NCBI GenBank assembly: GCA_022844475.1
Contig: JALHLR010000006.1
Span: 46,669-110,668 of the forward strand
Direction: 5' to 3'
DNA from: Hyphomonadaceae bacterium
Lineage (GTDB): Bacteria; Pseudomonadota; Alphaproteobacteria; Caulobacterales; Hyphomonadaceae
DNA: 64,000 nt
A model generated the notes under the pieces. The model saw only the letters and a list, made by a program, of their open reading frames with translations. It did no database searches and was not told where the DNA came from. A program made the translations under genes and the position numbers. Below, in pieces: positions 44,015 through 53,763 of this stretch; positions within the stretch are counted from its first letter, which is position 1; every line of letters starts with the position of its first letter.

Positions 44015-46846
44015 TCAAACGGTCGGCGTCTCCTGATCCGTCGTAAGCGGCCCGAGCATGCGGTTCCGCAAGGCGGCTACTGCGGACTGCACCTCTGCGA
44101 GCCGAGACTCGAGTGCTGAAAACTCCTTTAGCCCCAGATGATTGGCCAACCATGACCTGAGACCCGGCGAAGCCGATCCGGGGTCGAACTGGTCGCCAGT
44201 TGCGATGCGAAGCGCCTGCTGCAGATGCAACTGGAAAGTCAGACCTTCAAGAAGCGTTGCCGCCGCCGCAGGAGCGAGCACGCCAGCGGCGGCCAACGCC
44301 TTTACGGCGTCAAGCGAGCCTGGCTTAATCGCGCCCGGAGCCTCGTTGGCCGAGCGCAGGATAGCGTGCTGGATCACGAATTCGATATCAACAAGTCCGC
44401 CAGGCGCCAGCTTCACATCCCATACCGACCGCGGCTTCCGCTCCCGCGCCAGGCGACGGCGCATGTCGGCGATGTCTTCGGTGATCTTGGGGTCAGCGCA
44501 CTTGTGGCGCAGCGCCTCATGCGCAAACTCTACTATTCTCCGGCCCAGGTCCGCATCTCCGGCGACTGGCCGGATGCGTGTCAGCGCCATGAATTCCCAC
44601 GTCCAGGCCTCCTCGCGATAGTAATGCTCGAATGTTGAGATCCTTACAGCCACCGGGCCCGCCTTGCCGGAGGGACGAAGCTGGAGATCAACCTCGTATA
44701 GTGTCCCCTCTTCGGTCGGCGCAGACAGGGCGGCGACGAGACGTTGGACAAACCGGGCGGCAAGGTTGGTCCCGGTCTCCTCGTCTGGTTGGTAGATGAG
44801 AATGAGATCGAGGTCAGAGGTTGAGGTAAGTTCACGGCCGCCAAACTTGCCGAGCGCGCAGATGGACCAGCGGCCGATGGACCCGGAAAAGCGGGACAAG
44901 ACATCCTGTTCGCACGCGGATGCCAGTGCGCTAACGCACGCGTCGGCAAGGTCGGCATAGGCAAGGCCGGCATCAGGGGCGCTGAGCGCACCCTGCAGCA
45001 ACTGGTAGCCGATCCGGAAGGCTTCCTCGCGGTGGAAGCGGCGGGCGGCGTTGAGCTTGCCCTCAAAATCAACCGAACGGTCAAGCTGTGCGCGAAGCCG
45101 CGTCTCGCGGTCGCCGGGTCGGTCACCACTGGCAGGCGCGCGGAAAGACGGCTCCAGCATCGCGTCGATCAGGGCTGGGCGTCGGGCGAGATCAGCTGCG
45201 AGCTTCGGCGCGAACGCCATCGTGCGGATGATCTCGCGTGTGAGCGCCGGTTCTGCCAGCATCAACGACATCACCTGCACTCCGGATTTCAGCGCAGAGA
45301 AGAATTCGAGAAAACGCTGGAACGCCGCATCCGGCTCGCCCGCCTTTGACATGGCCTCCAGCAGCCGAGGCCCAAGTGAAGTCAGCAACTGCTGAGAACG
45401 CGCCGACCGCGTCGCGGGTATGCCGCCCCTGTGCCATTGCTGAAACACATGGATGATGTGAGAGGGATCGGTGAAGCCGAGCTTCTGCAGAGTCTCGACG
45501 GTCCCGGGATCGTCGTCGACGCCCGTGAAGACGAGGTTGCCCGCCTCGCCGGAAATCCGTTCCTCGGTAGCAAAGAGGTTGGAGTAAATGCCGTGGACGC
45601 GCTGGCGTACACACGCAACGTCGTGCTCGAAGGATCCCGCATCGGCATAACCGCAAAGCGCTCGAACAGCTTCGCGACGGTCGGCCGCGTTGGGAAGCTT
45701 GTGAGTTTGCTCGTCGTTGAGCATCTGGATCCTGTGCTCAACTCCGCGCAGGAAATCGTAGGACACGCAGAGATCAGCGCCAGCATCCGCGGCAACAACA
45801 TCCGCCGCAACCAGCGCCGCAAGCGCATCCTTGGTGCGCGGCGCACGAAGCGCCGGCACCCGGCCTCCAAGGATGAGTTGCTGCACCTGCGCGAAGAACT
45901 CGATCTCTCGGATGCCGCCGCGGCCAAGCTTCACATCGAAGTCTGGCGACGTCAGCTCAGCGTGCCCACCATGCGCGTGAATCTGGCGCTTGATGGAATG
46001 CACGTCGGCAATCGCCCAGTAGTCGAGGTGACGGCGCCAGACATAGGGGGCAAGGTCATCGAGATAGGCCTTGCCCGCAGCCAGATCCCCCGCACAGACC
46101 CGCGCCTTGACGTGCGCCATGCGCTCCCAGTTCTGGCCAACGCTCTCGTAGTAACCGAGTGCGAACTGCGTCGAGACAGCAGGCGCGGTGGAGGCCGGAT
46201 CAGGTCGCAAGCGAAGGTCCGTACGGAAGACGTACCCATCGACCGTCCGCTCATCGAGACAGCGGACAAGGCAGCGCGCAACACGACTCATGGCCTCCTT
46301 CACGCGCTGGCCCTTCATCGGCAGAACGTCGAGATCGAAAAGAAGGATGAGGTCGATGTCGCTCGAATAGTTAAGTTCGCCAGCACCCATCTTGCCCATC
46401 GCGAGGGCGAACAGGCCTGGCATGTCGTCGCTTTCGCCCTTTTCGTCGAACCATCCTTGCGCCCAGCCTTCGCGAACAGACACGCGCAGAGCAGACCGAA
46501 CGGCAGCGTCTGCGAGATGCGTCAGCTCCTGGGTCACGCGGTCCGATGTCCAAGCGCCTGCAAGGTCCGCAGCCGAGATAACGAGCTGGCCGGCCTCCTT
46601 GGCGAGCCGCATGTGGCGCATTGAACTGTCGATGCTTGAGGCCGCGCCTGCCTGCTGCATGTGCGCCAGCGCAGCACTCATTGAGGACTCGGGACCGTTC
46701 GGGAGCTGCTCCATCACGTCGCCGCGCCGCTTCACCATGCGGGCGATATGATCGGAATGCTGCGCTGCAACCGTCAGCGCGCCGAGCAGGTCGGACGGGT
46801 CGCCAACGAGGGCACGGAGACCGGAGAGTTCGAGTCGCTCTGTCAT
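44015..46846 (-). CDS. glnE: Glutamine synthetase adenylyltransferase/deadenylase
   Basis: 943 residues, the normal size of this two-headed enzyme. It attaches AMP to glutamine synthetase and removes it according to PII and glutamine status. Each half has a nucleotidyltransferase site: LGKFGGRELTSTSDLDLILI in one and MGKMGAGELNYSSDIDLILL in the other. Each is followed by its helical domain. Motifs come in the order expected for the bifunctional protein. It lies 49 bases downstream of a histidine kinase gene in the same direction. In several alphaproteobacteria the order degP-regulator-kinase-glnE is conserved. Confidence 0.97.
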   Translation of the reverse strand: MTERLELSGLRALVGDPSDLLGALTVAAQHSDHIARMVKRRGDVMEQLPNGPESSMSAALAHMQQAGAASSIDSSMRHMRLAKEAGQLVISAADLAGAWTSDRVTQELTHLADAAVRSALRVSVREGWAQGWFDEKGESDDMPGLFALAMGKMGAGELNYSSDIDLILLFDLDVLPMKGQRVKEAMSRVARCLVRCLDERTVDGYVFRTDLRLRPDPASTAPAVSTQFALGYYESVGQNWERMAHVKARVCAGDLAAGKAYLDDLAPYVWRRHLDYWAIADVHSIKRQIHAHGGHAELTSPDFDVKLGRGGIREIEFFAQVQQLILGGRVPALRAPRTKDALAALVAADVVAADAGADLCVSYDFLRGVEHRIQMLNDEQTHKLPNAADRREAVRALCGYADAGSFEHDVACVRQRVHGIYSNLFATEERISGEAGNLVFTGVDDDPGTVETLQKLGFTDPSHIIHVFQQWHRGGIPATRSARSQQLLTSLGPRLLEAMSKAGEPDAAFQRFLEFFSALKSGVQVMSLMLAEPALTREIIRTMAFAPKLAADLARRPALIDAMLEPSFRAPASGDRPGDRETRLRAQLDRSVDFEGKLNAARRFHREEAFRIGYQLLQGALSAPDAGLAYADLADACVSALASACEQDVLSRFSGSIGRWSICALGKFGGRELTSTSDLDLILIYQPDEETGTNLAARFVQRLVAALSAPTEEGTLYEVDLQLRPSGKAGPVAVRISTFEHYYREEAWTWEFMALTRIRPVAGDADLGRRIVEFAHEALRHKCADPKITEDIADMRRRLARERKPRSVWDVKLAPGGLVDIEFVIQHAILRSANEAPGAIKPGSLDAVKALAAAGVLAPAAAATLLEGLTFQLHLQQALRIATGDQFDPGSASPGLRSWLANHLGLKEFSALESRLAEVQSAVAALRNRMLGPLTTDQETPTV

Positions 46847-46895
46847 GGAGAGAAACTAGCCATACCGGGCGTAAAATCACGTCCGGACTTCCGGT

Positions 46896-48287
46896 TCATG
46901 CGGCTGGCAGCACAATGCTGGCCTTGAGGCCAGGCTTGCCAGGTGGGCCATTTCCGTCAGCCAGGACGAGCTTGCCTGAATGCGCCTCGGCCACCGCGGA
47001 CGCCAGGCTGAGGCCGAGGCCGCTGCCCGGCTCGCTTCGCGACTGTTCCAGCCGCACGAAGCGTTCGATCACCCGCTCCCGATCCTGCGGTGGAATGCCC
47101 GGCCCCGAATCGACGATGGAAATCACCACATCGCCATTCACATCATGGCTCGCCGTCATTCGAACTGCGCCGCCGACCGGCGTGTACTTCACGGCGTTGT
47201 CGAGGAGGTTGGAGAGCGCCTGAGCGATGAGATGGCTATCTGCGAGGACGAAGAGCTCACCCTTGGCCTCGTAGAGCCAGCCAAGCTCTTTTTCCTCGCA
47301 CACCGGCTGATAGAGCTCCGCAAGCTCATCCACCATTCCTCGTACATCCGTCCGCCGAAACGATCCCGTCGCGCCCGCCTGCACGCGCGACAGGCGAAGT
47401 ACGGCGTTGAACGTTTCGAGCAGGCCGTCGACATCGTCGATCGACTTGGCAAGCGCCGCGCGCGGCCCCTCATCGGCATTGTCCTTGAGCCCTGCCTCCA
47501 GCCGATTGCGCAGGCGCGTCAGCGGGGAGCGCAGGTCGTGCGCGATCGAATCTCCTGCGGACCGGGACGAGACAACCAAACGTTCAAGCTTGGCGAGCAT
47601 CGCGTTGAGCTGTTCGGAAAGCTTGTCAAATTCATCGCCCGAGCCCAGCACCGGCGCCCGCCGCGTCAGGTCTCCGGCCATGACGCCCTCCGTCGTGCGC
47701 GCCAGCTGTTCGGCCCGCTGCGCGGCCGAGCGTGAGATTACCACGCCGCCGATCAGCGAAAGCACGAATCCTACAGCCGCCGACCGCCAAACCACTTCGC
47801 TGATCCGCCGGTTCATCTCGCCGAGCTGGCCAACGTCGTAGGCCACCATCAGAACGCCGCCCTCCGAGAGCCTCGAAATGCGGCCCTCCGCGGACAGCCT
47901 GCTTGGCTCGCCGTCGGGCGTGCGGGCGTCGTACTCGAACTGGACATCCACCACCTGCCCAGCTGGCGCCGCGGCAGGCAGGACATCGAAATCGCCGGAC
48001 AGTTTTTGCCCGTTACCGTCGAGCAGCAGATAGTAGAATTTCCCCCGTGCCTGCGATCGTTCCGTCACCGCCTGATTTAGGCGATCGATCCCGCCGCGGT
48101 ACGCGGCCGAAAGTTCCTGGAATTCCGCGTTGAGCTCAGTCTCCGCCTGTCGGCTCATATGGCCTGCGGTCTCGTAGTAGAGATACGCCAGCAACGATGC
48201 GGAGAAGAGGATGAAGATCGATGCGTGCAGCAGCGCCAGCCGGAACGTTGTCGTCCGGACCAATGCCGGCAGGCTGCCAATCTTCAT
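46896..48287 (-). CDS. HAMP-containing sensor histidine kinase, DegP-linked
   Basis: 463 residues. Helix 1 is near 17-38, a periplasmic sensor of about 120 residues follows, helix 2 is near 168-188, then HAMP. The phospho-acceptor block is SIAHDLRSPLTRLRNRLEAG, ATP-binding motifs are LLDNAVKYTPVGG, SIVDSGPGIPPQ and GSGLGLSLASAVAEAHSG. Its cognate is the OmpR-type regulator whose stop is 20 bases upstream. With degP just ahead of that regulator, the pair probably reads envelope stress, in the manner of Cpx/Rst systems. The particular signal is not evident. Confidence 0.92.
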   Translation of the reverse strand: MKIGSLPALVRTTTFRLALLHASIFILFSASLLAYLYYETAGHMSRQAETELNAEFQELSAAYRGGIDRLNQAVTERSQARGKFYYLLLDGNGQKLSGDFDVLPAAAPAGQVVDVQFEYDARTPDGEPSRLSAEGRISRLSEGGVLMVAYDVGQLGEMNRRISEVVWRSAAVGFVLSLIGGVVISRSAAQRAEQLARTTEGVMAGDLTRRAPVLGSGDEFDKLSEQLNAMLAKLERLVVSSRSAGDSIAHDLRSPLTRLRNRLEAGLKDNADEGPRAALAKSIDDVDGLLETFNAVLRLSRVQAGATGSFRRTDVRGMVDELAELYQPVCEEKELGWLYEAKGELFVLADSHLIAQALSNLLDNAVKYTPVGGAVRMTASHDVNGDVVISIVDSGPGIPPQDRERVIERFVRLEQSRSEPGSGLGLSLASAVAEAHSGKLVLADGNGPPGKPGLKASIVLPAA

Positions 48288-48306
48288 CGGATCAAGGCTT
48301 CATGGC

Positions 48307-48978
48307 CTAGGCTTCGAGCCGGTATCCCGCGCCGCGCACCGTGTGCAGCAGAGGCCGTTCGAAATCCTTGTCGATCTTCCCGCGTAGGCGCGAGACGTGA
48401 ACATCGATCACATTGGTCTGGGGATCGAAGTGATAGTCCCAAACCTTCTCCAGCAGCATGGTACGCGTAACCACCTGACCGGCATGGCGCATCAGGAATT
48501 CAAGCAGGCGAAATTCACGCGGCTGCAGGTCGATCTTCTGGCCGTCGCGGTGAACGGTGCGGGCCAGCAGGTCCATCTCCAGACCGCCAACAGCAAGCTT
48601 GGTTGTCGGAATCTCGCCCGTCGCGCGGCGGCCCAGAGCCTCGACGCGCGCAACCAGCTCGCTCGGCGCGTAAGGCTTCACAAGGTAGTCGTCGCCACCG
48701 GCTTGAAGACCTTCCACGCGGTGATCCACCTCGCCGAGCGCAGACAGGAACAGCGCCGGCGCCCGACCACCGGAGTCCCGGTAGCCCTTCATCAGCTGAA
48801 TGCCGTCAAGACCGGGAAGCATGCGGTCGACGACCAGCGCGTCGTACTCGCCGCCTTTAGCCTTCTTCAAGCCGCTGTCGCCGTCGCCGCATACATCGAC
48901 AAAATGGCCGGCTTCGCTGAGCACGCCTTTTACGAAGGCTGCCGCGTCGGAGTCGTCCTCGATGACAAGAACCTTCAT
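48307..48978 (-). CDS. OmpR-family response regulator, DegP-linked
   Basis: 223 residues from the ATG at MKVLVIEDDSD, with aggata six bases upstream. Receiver: Asp pair near 9-10, phospho-acceptor Asp in ALVVDRMLPGLDG (about 51), Lys in YLVKPYAPSEL. Winged-helix output: DLLARTVHRDGQKIDLQPRE, LLEFLMRHAGQVVTRTMLLE and DPQTNVIDVHVSRLRGKIDK. It starts five bases after degP ends, so regulator and protease are co-transcribed and the kinase gene follows. A direct feedback on degP is possible but no operator was identified. Confidence 0.95.
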   Translation of the reverse strand: MKVLVIEDDSDAAAFVKGVLSEAGHFVDVCGDGDSGLKKAKGGEYDALVVDRMLPGLDGIQLMKGYRDSGGRAPALFLSALGEVDHRVEGLQAGGDDYLVKPYAPSELVARVEALGRRATGEIPTTKLAVGGLEMDLLARTVHRDGQKIDLQPREFRLLEFLMRHAGQVVTRTMLLEKVWDYHFDPQTNVIDVHVSRLRGKIDKDFERPLLHTVRGAGYRLEA

Positions 48979-48982
48979 GGAA

Positions 48983-50530
48983 CTATCCTGCCGCGGCAAT
49001 TTCGATGGGGCGCAGCACGGTCAGGTCACCGCAGCGCTCCTGATTGCCGCAGCCAACGCGAGCAATGACATCGCGCTTGCCGGCAGCAATCGCTGCGGCC
49101 ACCGCATCCTGGTAATCCTTCGGCGACTTCACGGCCTTGTTATTGATCTCGAGAATGGCGTCGCCCGGGAAGATGTCCGAGCGCGCCAGCGAGCCGCGAG
49201 GCTCCACCGTAACGACAATCAGGCCCGCGCCAGCGGCGCCGACGTCGAACTTCTTGATCTCCTCCGCAGTGAGGGACCGGATCGTACCGCCAGCAACCTT
49301 CACGTCGTCCGGCCCGGGACGCGGCGGCTTCATGTCCGCGCGGGCAGGATCGAGATCCGTGGTTGCAAGCGCGCGGTCGTCGCGCGCACGAACCGTGACG
49401 CGAACTGTTTGCTCCTTGCCGTCTCGAATGACCCGGAAGTTATTGGTCGAGCCCGCAAGCAGGCTGCCGACGCGTTGGGTCAGCTGACGGTTGTCCTTCA
49501 CCTCTTCGCCGTTGACCGAAATGATGATGTCGCCGCGTTTGATGCCACTCGCTTCCGCCGGCCCGCCCGATGTAACTGAACGTACGATGGCGCCGTTCGG
49601 CGTCTTCAGGCTCCACGCGTCGGCAAGCCGCTGGTTCATGCTCTGGATTTCAACACCTAGCCAGCCGCGCACGACCTTGCCGTCGCGGATCAGCGTTTCG
49701 GCGATCTGCTTGACCGCATTGGCTTCGATCGCGAAGCCGATGCCAACGCTGCCGCCGCCGGTGTCGGAGAAGATCGCCGTGTTCACGCCGATGACTTCGC
49801 CGTTGAGGTTGAATGTCGGGCCACCGGAGTTGCCGCGATTGATAGGCGCGTCGATCTGGATGAAATCATTGTAGTTGCCGCCGAGCAGCTCCCGGCCATC
49901 GGCAGAGACGATGCCCGCCGTCGCAGTGCCGCCCAGGCCGAAGGGGTTGCCAACCGCAACGACCCAGTCCCCAACTCGGGGCTTTGCCCGGGTGGCAAAC
50001 TCCACGAACGGGTAGGAGCCACTCTTCTTGACCTTCAGCACGGCAAGGTCGGTCTGCTCGTCCGAACCGACGATCTGCGCCTCAAGCTGGTCGCCATTCT
50101 TCAGGGTGACCGTCACTTCGCGCGCATTCTCGACGACATGGTGGTTGGTAACGATGTAGCCGGCAGCCGAGATGAAGAAGCCTGACCCCAGCGCTTCGCC
50201 CTCACGGCCTTCATCAGGGCTCGGCTCGGTGTCATCTCCAAACTCGTCTTCGTACTCGTCGAAACCTGGAAGTCCGCGGAAGGGGTTGAAAGCGCTGTTG
50301 CGCTCCGCCGGCTTCATCTCGGTGGTGACCTGCACGCTTACCACGGCTGGCGAAACACGTTCGATCAGGTCCGCAAAGCTCACCGGCGCGCCGCCCGGCG
50401 GCGTCACAGCAATCGGCTTGCCGTTCTGGGAGGCAGCAAGAGGGGCCAGCGAAACGCTCGCGGCCAGCACGGCGATCAGTCCGGCTGCGATACCCATGCG
50501 AGGCGTCCGTGCCACTGCAACCTTCATCAT
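48983..50530 (-). CDS. degP: DegP/HtrA periplasmic serine protease
   Basis: 515 residues from tandem ATGs (50530 or 50527) preceded by gagagag. Signal peptide to about residue 34. Catalytic triad His131 (VTNHHVVENA), Asp161 (EQTDLAVLKV) and Ser235 (NRGNSGGPTF). Two PDZ domains: the first with VRGWLGVEIQSMNQRLADAW and ASGIKRGDIIISVNG, the second ending RVGCGNQERCGDLTV, with a Cys pair seldom seen in DegP. A negatively charged loop (DEYEDEFGDDTEPSPDEGRE) lies between the N-terminus and the protease core. It degrades or refolds misfolded envelope proteins. It is placed between the ccm genes and a two-component pair. Confidence 0.95.
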   Translation of the reverse strand: MMKVAVARTPRMGIAAGLIAVLAASVSLAPLAASQNGKPIAVTPPGGAPVSFADLIERVSPAVVSVQVTTEMKPAERNSAFNPFRGLPGFDEYEDEFGDDTEPSPDEGREGEALGSGFFISAAGYIVTNHHVVENAREVTVTLKNGDQLEAQIVGSDEQTDLAVLKVKKSGSYPFVEFATRAKPRVGDWVVAVGNPFGLGGTATAGIVSADGRELLGGNYNDFIQIDAPINRGNSGGPTFNLNGEVIGVNTAIFSDTGGGSVGIGFAIEANAVKQIAETLIRDGKVVRGWLGVEIQSMNQRLADAWSLKTPNGAIVRSVTSGGPAEASGIKRGDIIISVNGEEVKDNRQLTQRVGSLLAGSTNNFRVIRDGKEQTVRVTVRARDDRALATTDLDPARADMKPPRPGPDDVKVAGGTIRSLTAEEIKKFDVGAAGAGLIVVTVEPRGSLARSDIFPGDAILEINNKAVKSPKDYQDAVAAAIAAGKRDVIARVGCGNQERCGDLTVLRPIEIAAAG

Positions 50531-50720
50531 TCGCTCTCTCTCACTGCGTTCGCCTGCGCGACATGCGATGTTGAAACTAGAGACAGGCTCGATCTTCGCA
50601 ACAGCAGAAGCTCCGCAACCGCAAAGACATCGTTCCCGGCCTGCGCCGCCCGGCGCGAACACCTATTGCTGCACCGGGGGACGATGGTCGATTTTGCCCT
50701 AGTTTAAGGCAATCATACGG

Positions 50721-50754
50721 CGATGCCAGAGGCTACGCGGTGCAATTGGCATCG
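50721..50754. repeat. Inverted repeat in the ccmH-degP gap
   Basis: cgatgcca and tggcatcg pair across 18 bases; the right arm runs into a 12-base palindrome (atcgatatcgat at 50751-50762). It is 23 bases downstream of ccmH on the minus strand, so it could be a terminator-like hairpin or a site for the degP promoter. No T-run is present. Confidence 0.3.
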
Positions 50755-50776
50755 ATATCGATCGGTTTTGCCTGAT

Positions 50777-51205
50777 TCACCCTACTGCGCCATCGCCCCG
50801 ATCATCCGGCAGGGGCGCGAGATCGCGCTTGCGGCCGCCAAATGCGCGCATCCCCATGAAAATCCCCGCACCGGCGAGCAGGGCAAAGGGAAAGCCCCAG
50901 AGGAGCAGCGTCCAACCCTCCAGGGGCGGACGGAAGGAGACGTACTGCCCGAAACGAGACACGAAGAACTCGCGAACCTGCGTATCGCTCGCCCCCTTCG
51001 CGATCTCCTCGCGGATACGCTTGCGCGCATCGACAGCCATGTCGGCGGTGGATTGGGAAACCGGTTCGTTTTCACAGACGGTGCACCGCAATTCGCGCAT
51101 CAGCCCCTGCGCCCGCATTTCCAGCGCCGGATCAGGCAACGGCGCCTCCGCGGGCGCAGCTGGCTGGGCTGCCTGCAGGATAAGCGCGATGAGCGGCGCG
51201 ATCAT
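50777..51205 (-). CDS. ccmH: Cytochrome c maturation protein CcmH (CycL)
   Basis: 142 residues. A signal/anchor segment at the N-terminus is followed by the redox motif LRCTVCENEPV (Cys41, Cys44) and a C-terminal helix (WTLLLWGFPFALLAGAGIFM). CcmH keeps the apocytochrome CXXCH cysteines reduced and hands them to the haem lyase. It is the short, alphaproteobacterial single-domain form. Its ATG overlaps the stop of ccmF by four bases. The family block SDTQVREFFVSRFGQYVSFR is intact. Confidence 0.96.
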   Translation of the reverse strand: MIAPLIALILQAAQPAAPAEAPLPDPALEMRAQGLMRELRCTVCENEPVSQSTADMAVDARKRIREEIAKGASDTQVREFFVSRFGQYVSFRPPLEGWTLLLWGFPFALLAGAGIFMGMRAFGGRKRDLAPLPDDRGDGAVG

Positions 51206-53184
51206 GCCGGAACGCTCGCGGGGGCAGGCGGCGATTCGACGGCGGCCTCGGTTTCAGGAGCTGTCGCCGCAGAGCGCCGCCGCACCCTCGCTGCAAGCGA
51301 CAGGAACCCACCGACCGCAATCAATCCTGCCCCGCCGAACACCCAGTCGATCAACGGATGATAGGCAATGCGGATGCGCCAGGCCGCCGGGTCTTCCCGC
51401 ACCTGGTCGCCCAGCGCCACATAAACGTCGCCGCCGAGCGTCTTGCGGATCGCGACTTCAGTCGTGCTGGTCCGCGCGACCTGGAATGTACGCGTCTCGG
51501 GCTGGATGACTTCCGTCCTGCCGTCATGCGTCACGAGGATGTTTGCGCGCAGGGCTGAATAGTTGGGGCCTTCGACCTCTTCCAGATTCTGGAACTGGAA
51601 CGTCCAGCCGGCCATCTCGGCAATCTCGCCAGGACGCAGGGGGAAAGTCTGCTCCGTCCGCGTTGCCGTCTCCACCGTGGCGCCAATGACGAACAGACCC
51701 ATGCCGATGTGGGCAATCGCCATGCCCCATACGGTCAGCGGCAGCCGCAAGAAACGCCCGAACCCGCCTGGTCCGACGCGGCGGACAACGTCCATCCCGA
51801 CGCCGACAACAACCCACACGCCAACCAGAACGCCAAAGCCAAGCCAGATGCCCCAGCCGCCCATCGCAAGCGCCACAATCGCAGCAACGACCGCCACCGC
51901 CGCCGCAGGCATCAACCATTTCATCAGGGGACCAAGCTCGGCCTTGCGCCACGGCGCCGCCTGAGCAAACGGCATGAAAAGCAGCAGCATCGCAATCATC
52001 GGTGCAAGCGTCAGCTGGAAATACGGCTCGCCGATTGAAATCGAAGCCGCCTCGCGCGAGATGATGCCGGACTCACCCAGCCACTGCAGGATCATAGGCG
52101 TCACCGTGCCGACCAGCACCAGGGCCGCCGCGACCGCAAGGAACAGGTTGTTCAGAACCAGCGCGCCTTCGCGGCTGACAGGATCAAACTCCGGCCCGGC
52201 CTTCAGCGTCGGTGCGCGCCACGCAAACAGGGCCAGCGCAGCGCCGCCCGCGATACTCAGCCCGAACAGCAGGACAAGCCCGCGCGTCGGATCGGTCGCA
52301 AAGGCATGCACGGACGTCATCACGCCGGAGCGAACCAGGAATGTGCCCAGCAGTGCGAGAATGAAAGTCAGCACCGACAGGAAGACCGTCCACGACGCCA
52401 TTCCGCCGCGCTTCTCTGTGACGATCAGCGAATGGATCAACGCCGCACTGACGAGCCACGGCATGAAAGATGCGTTTTCGACCGGATCCCAGAACCACCA
52501 GCCGCCCCAGCCGAGTTCGTAGTAGGCCCAGATGGCGCCCAGCGCGATTCCTACGGTCAGAGAACTCCAGGCAAACAGCGCCCAAGGCCGCGTCCGGCGC
52601 GCCCACTCCTGGTCGATCTGTCCATTGATGAGGCCGGACGCCGCCAGAGAGAACACGAACGACATGCCGACATAGCCGAGATACAGAGCCGGCGGATGCA
52701 GCGCGACCGCCGGGTCCTGCAGCAGCGGGTTCATCCCGCCGCCATCGAACGGTGGATCGATCAGCCGCGTGAACGGACTGGACGCAAAAAGCAGGTAGGC
52801 GAAAAAACCCGTGGTCAGCAGGCCTTGCACGCCCAGCGCCTTGTCGCGCAGCGGACCCGCGCGCATGAACACGGAAGCGGCGGCGCCATAACCGGCCATC
52901 ACCATGCACCACAGCAACATGGAGCCTTCATGGTTCCCCCACGCGCCGGCGATCCGGTAGATCAGCGGCTTCAGCGTGTGGGAGTTCTCAGCGACTAAGG
53001 AGACCGAGAAGTCCAGCTGCACAAAGCTGATGATCAGAGTCAGCATCGCCAGTACGGAAAAAATCCCGCAGGCAAACGCCAGCCGCCTTGGTGCCTCTCC
53101 GCCGGTCGTAAGGCCAAGCGCACTCTGCCCAATGGCAGCCGCGAGCGCCAGGAAGGCAAGGAGGTGACCCAGTTCGGCGATCAC
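51202..53184 (-). CDS. ccmF: Cytochrome c haem lyase subunit CcmF (CycK)
   Basis: 660 residues, full length. This polytopic membrane protein, with about 14-15 helices, receives haem from CcmE and attaches it to apocytochrome c. The WWD motif is GWGGWWFWDPVENASFMPWL, flanked by periplasmic His residues in SWRGNHEG-like and PPALYLGYVGMSFVFSLA regions. The C-terminal periplasmic domain (TEQTFPLRPGEIAEMAGWTF onward) is present. It overlaps ccmE upstream and ccmH downstream by four bases each. Confidence 0.97.
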   Translation of the reverse strand: MIAELGHLLAFLALAAAIGQSALGLTTGGEAPRRLAFACGIFSVLAMLTLIISFVQLDFSVSLVAENSHTLKPLIYRIAGAWGNHEGSMLLWCMVMAGYGAAASVFMRAGPLRDKALGVQGLLTTGFFAYLLFASSPFTRLIDPPFDGGGMNPLLQDPAVALHPPALYLGYVGMSFVFSLAASGLINGQIDQEWARRTRPWALFAWSSLTVGIALGAIWAYYELGWGGWWFWDPVENASFMPWLVSAALIHSLIVTEKRGGMASWTVFLSVLTFILALLGTFLVRSGVMTSVHAFATDPTRGLVLLFGLSIAGGAALALFAWRAPTLKAGPEFDPVSREGALVLNNLFLAVAAALVLVGTVTPMILQWLGESGIISREAASISIGEPYFQLTLAPMIAMLLLFMPFAQAAPWRKAELGPLMKWLMPAAAVAVVAAIVALAMGGWGIWLGFGVLVGVWVVVGVGMDVVRRVGPGGFGRFLRLPLTVWGMAIAHIGMGLFVIGATVETATRTEQTFPLRPGEIAEMAGWTFQFQNLEEVEGPNYSALRANILVTHDGRTEVIQPETRTFQVARTSTTEVAIRKTLGGDVYVALGDQVREDPAAWRIRIAYHPLIDWVFGGAGLIAVGGFLSLAARVRRRSAATAPETEAAVESPPAPASVPA

Positions 53185-53645
53185 GTGGTGGGCTCTTTGT
53201 AGGTCGACTCACCTTCGGAATCCGAAGCCCGCTTCAGCGCGTCATACGCTTCCTTCGGCATGTAGTTCTCGTCGTGCTTGGCGAGCACCCGGTCTGCCAC
53301 CAGGACGCCGTTCGAGTTGAACTTGCCCTCGGCCACGACGCCTTTGCCTTCCACCACCATGTCCGGCGGGATGCCTTCGAACTGCACCGGCACGGTGTGC
53401 TTGCCATCGGTGATCGTGAAGGTCAGCAGCTTGCCGCCCTCTTCGTGCTTCTGGCTGCCGACCTCGATCAGCCCGCCAACCCGCAGGGCTTGCGTGAAGG
53501 CCGACGGGCCTTTCGCGGCAATGTCGGATGGCGACTGGAAGAACGCGACCGCGCCCTGAAGGCCAACGACCGCGAGCGCAACCGCGCCGGTCACCAGAAC
53601 AGCGGCCGCTCCGATGAGCCAGAGCCTCTGCGAACGCTTGCGCAT
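53181..53645 (-). CDS. ccmE: Haem chaperone CcmE (CycJ)
   Basis: 154 residues: one N-terminal helix (LWLIGAAAVLVTGAVALAVV) and a periplasmic OB-fold. His124 in AKHDENYMP is the residue that covalently holds haem, with the usual Tyr four positions on. VGSQKHEEGGKLLTFTITDG and VPVQFEGIPPDMVVEGKGVV are family blocks. CcmE carries haem from CcmC to CcmF. A 118-base gap separates it from ccmI; ccmF starts within its stop. ccmA, B, C and G are not in the window. Confidence 0.97.
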   Translation of the reverse strand: MRKRSQRLWLIGAAAVLVTGAVALAVVGLQGAVAFFQSPSDIAAKGPSAFTQALRVGGLIEVGSQKHEEGGKLLTFTITDGKHTVPVQFEGIPPDMVVEGKGVVAEGKFNSNGVLVADRVLAKHDENYMPKEAYDALKRASDSEGESTYKEPTT

Positions 53646-53763
53646 GGAAACGATGCCTCCTGATCGACTGGCCCCAGCCGATGAGCCAGCAGACTATATG
53701 GGCCGCCGCGTCATCGCGCCAGCGACACGATGGCGCGAGATCTGGTCACATTTAAGCTGGAAC

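Noticed and set aside
45431..46624. Plus-strand open frame of 397 codons inside glnE
   Set aside because: Antisense of glnE with both nucleotidyltransferase motifs intact on the other strand.
50721..50762. Inverted repeat with palindrome as a possible recombination or attachment site
   Set aside because: Too short, single copy and without integrase; kept only as a low-confidence repeat.
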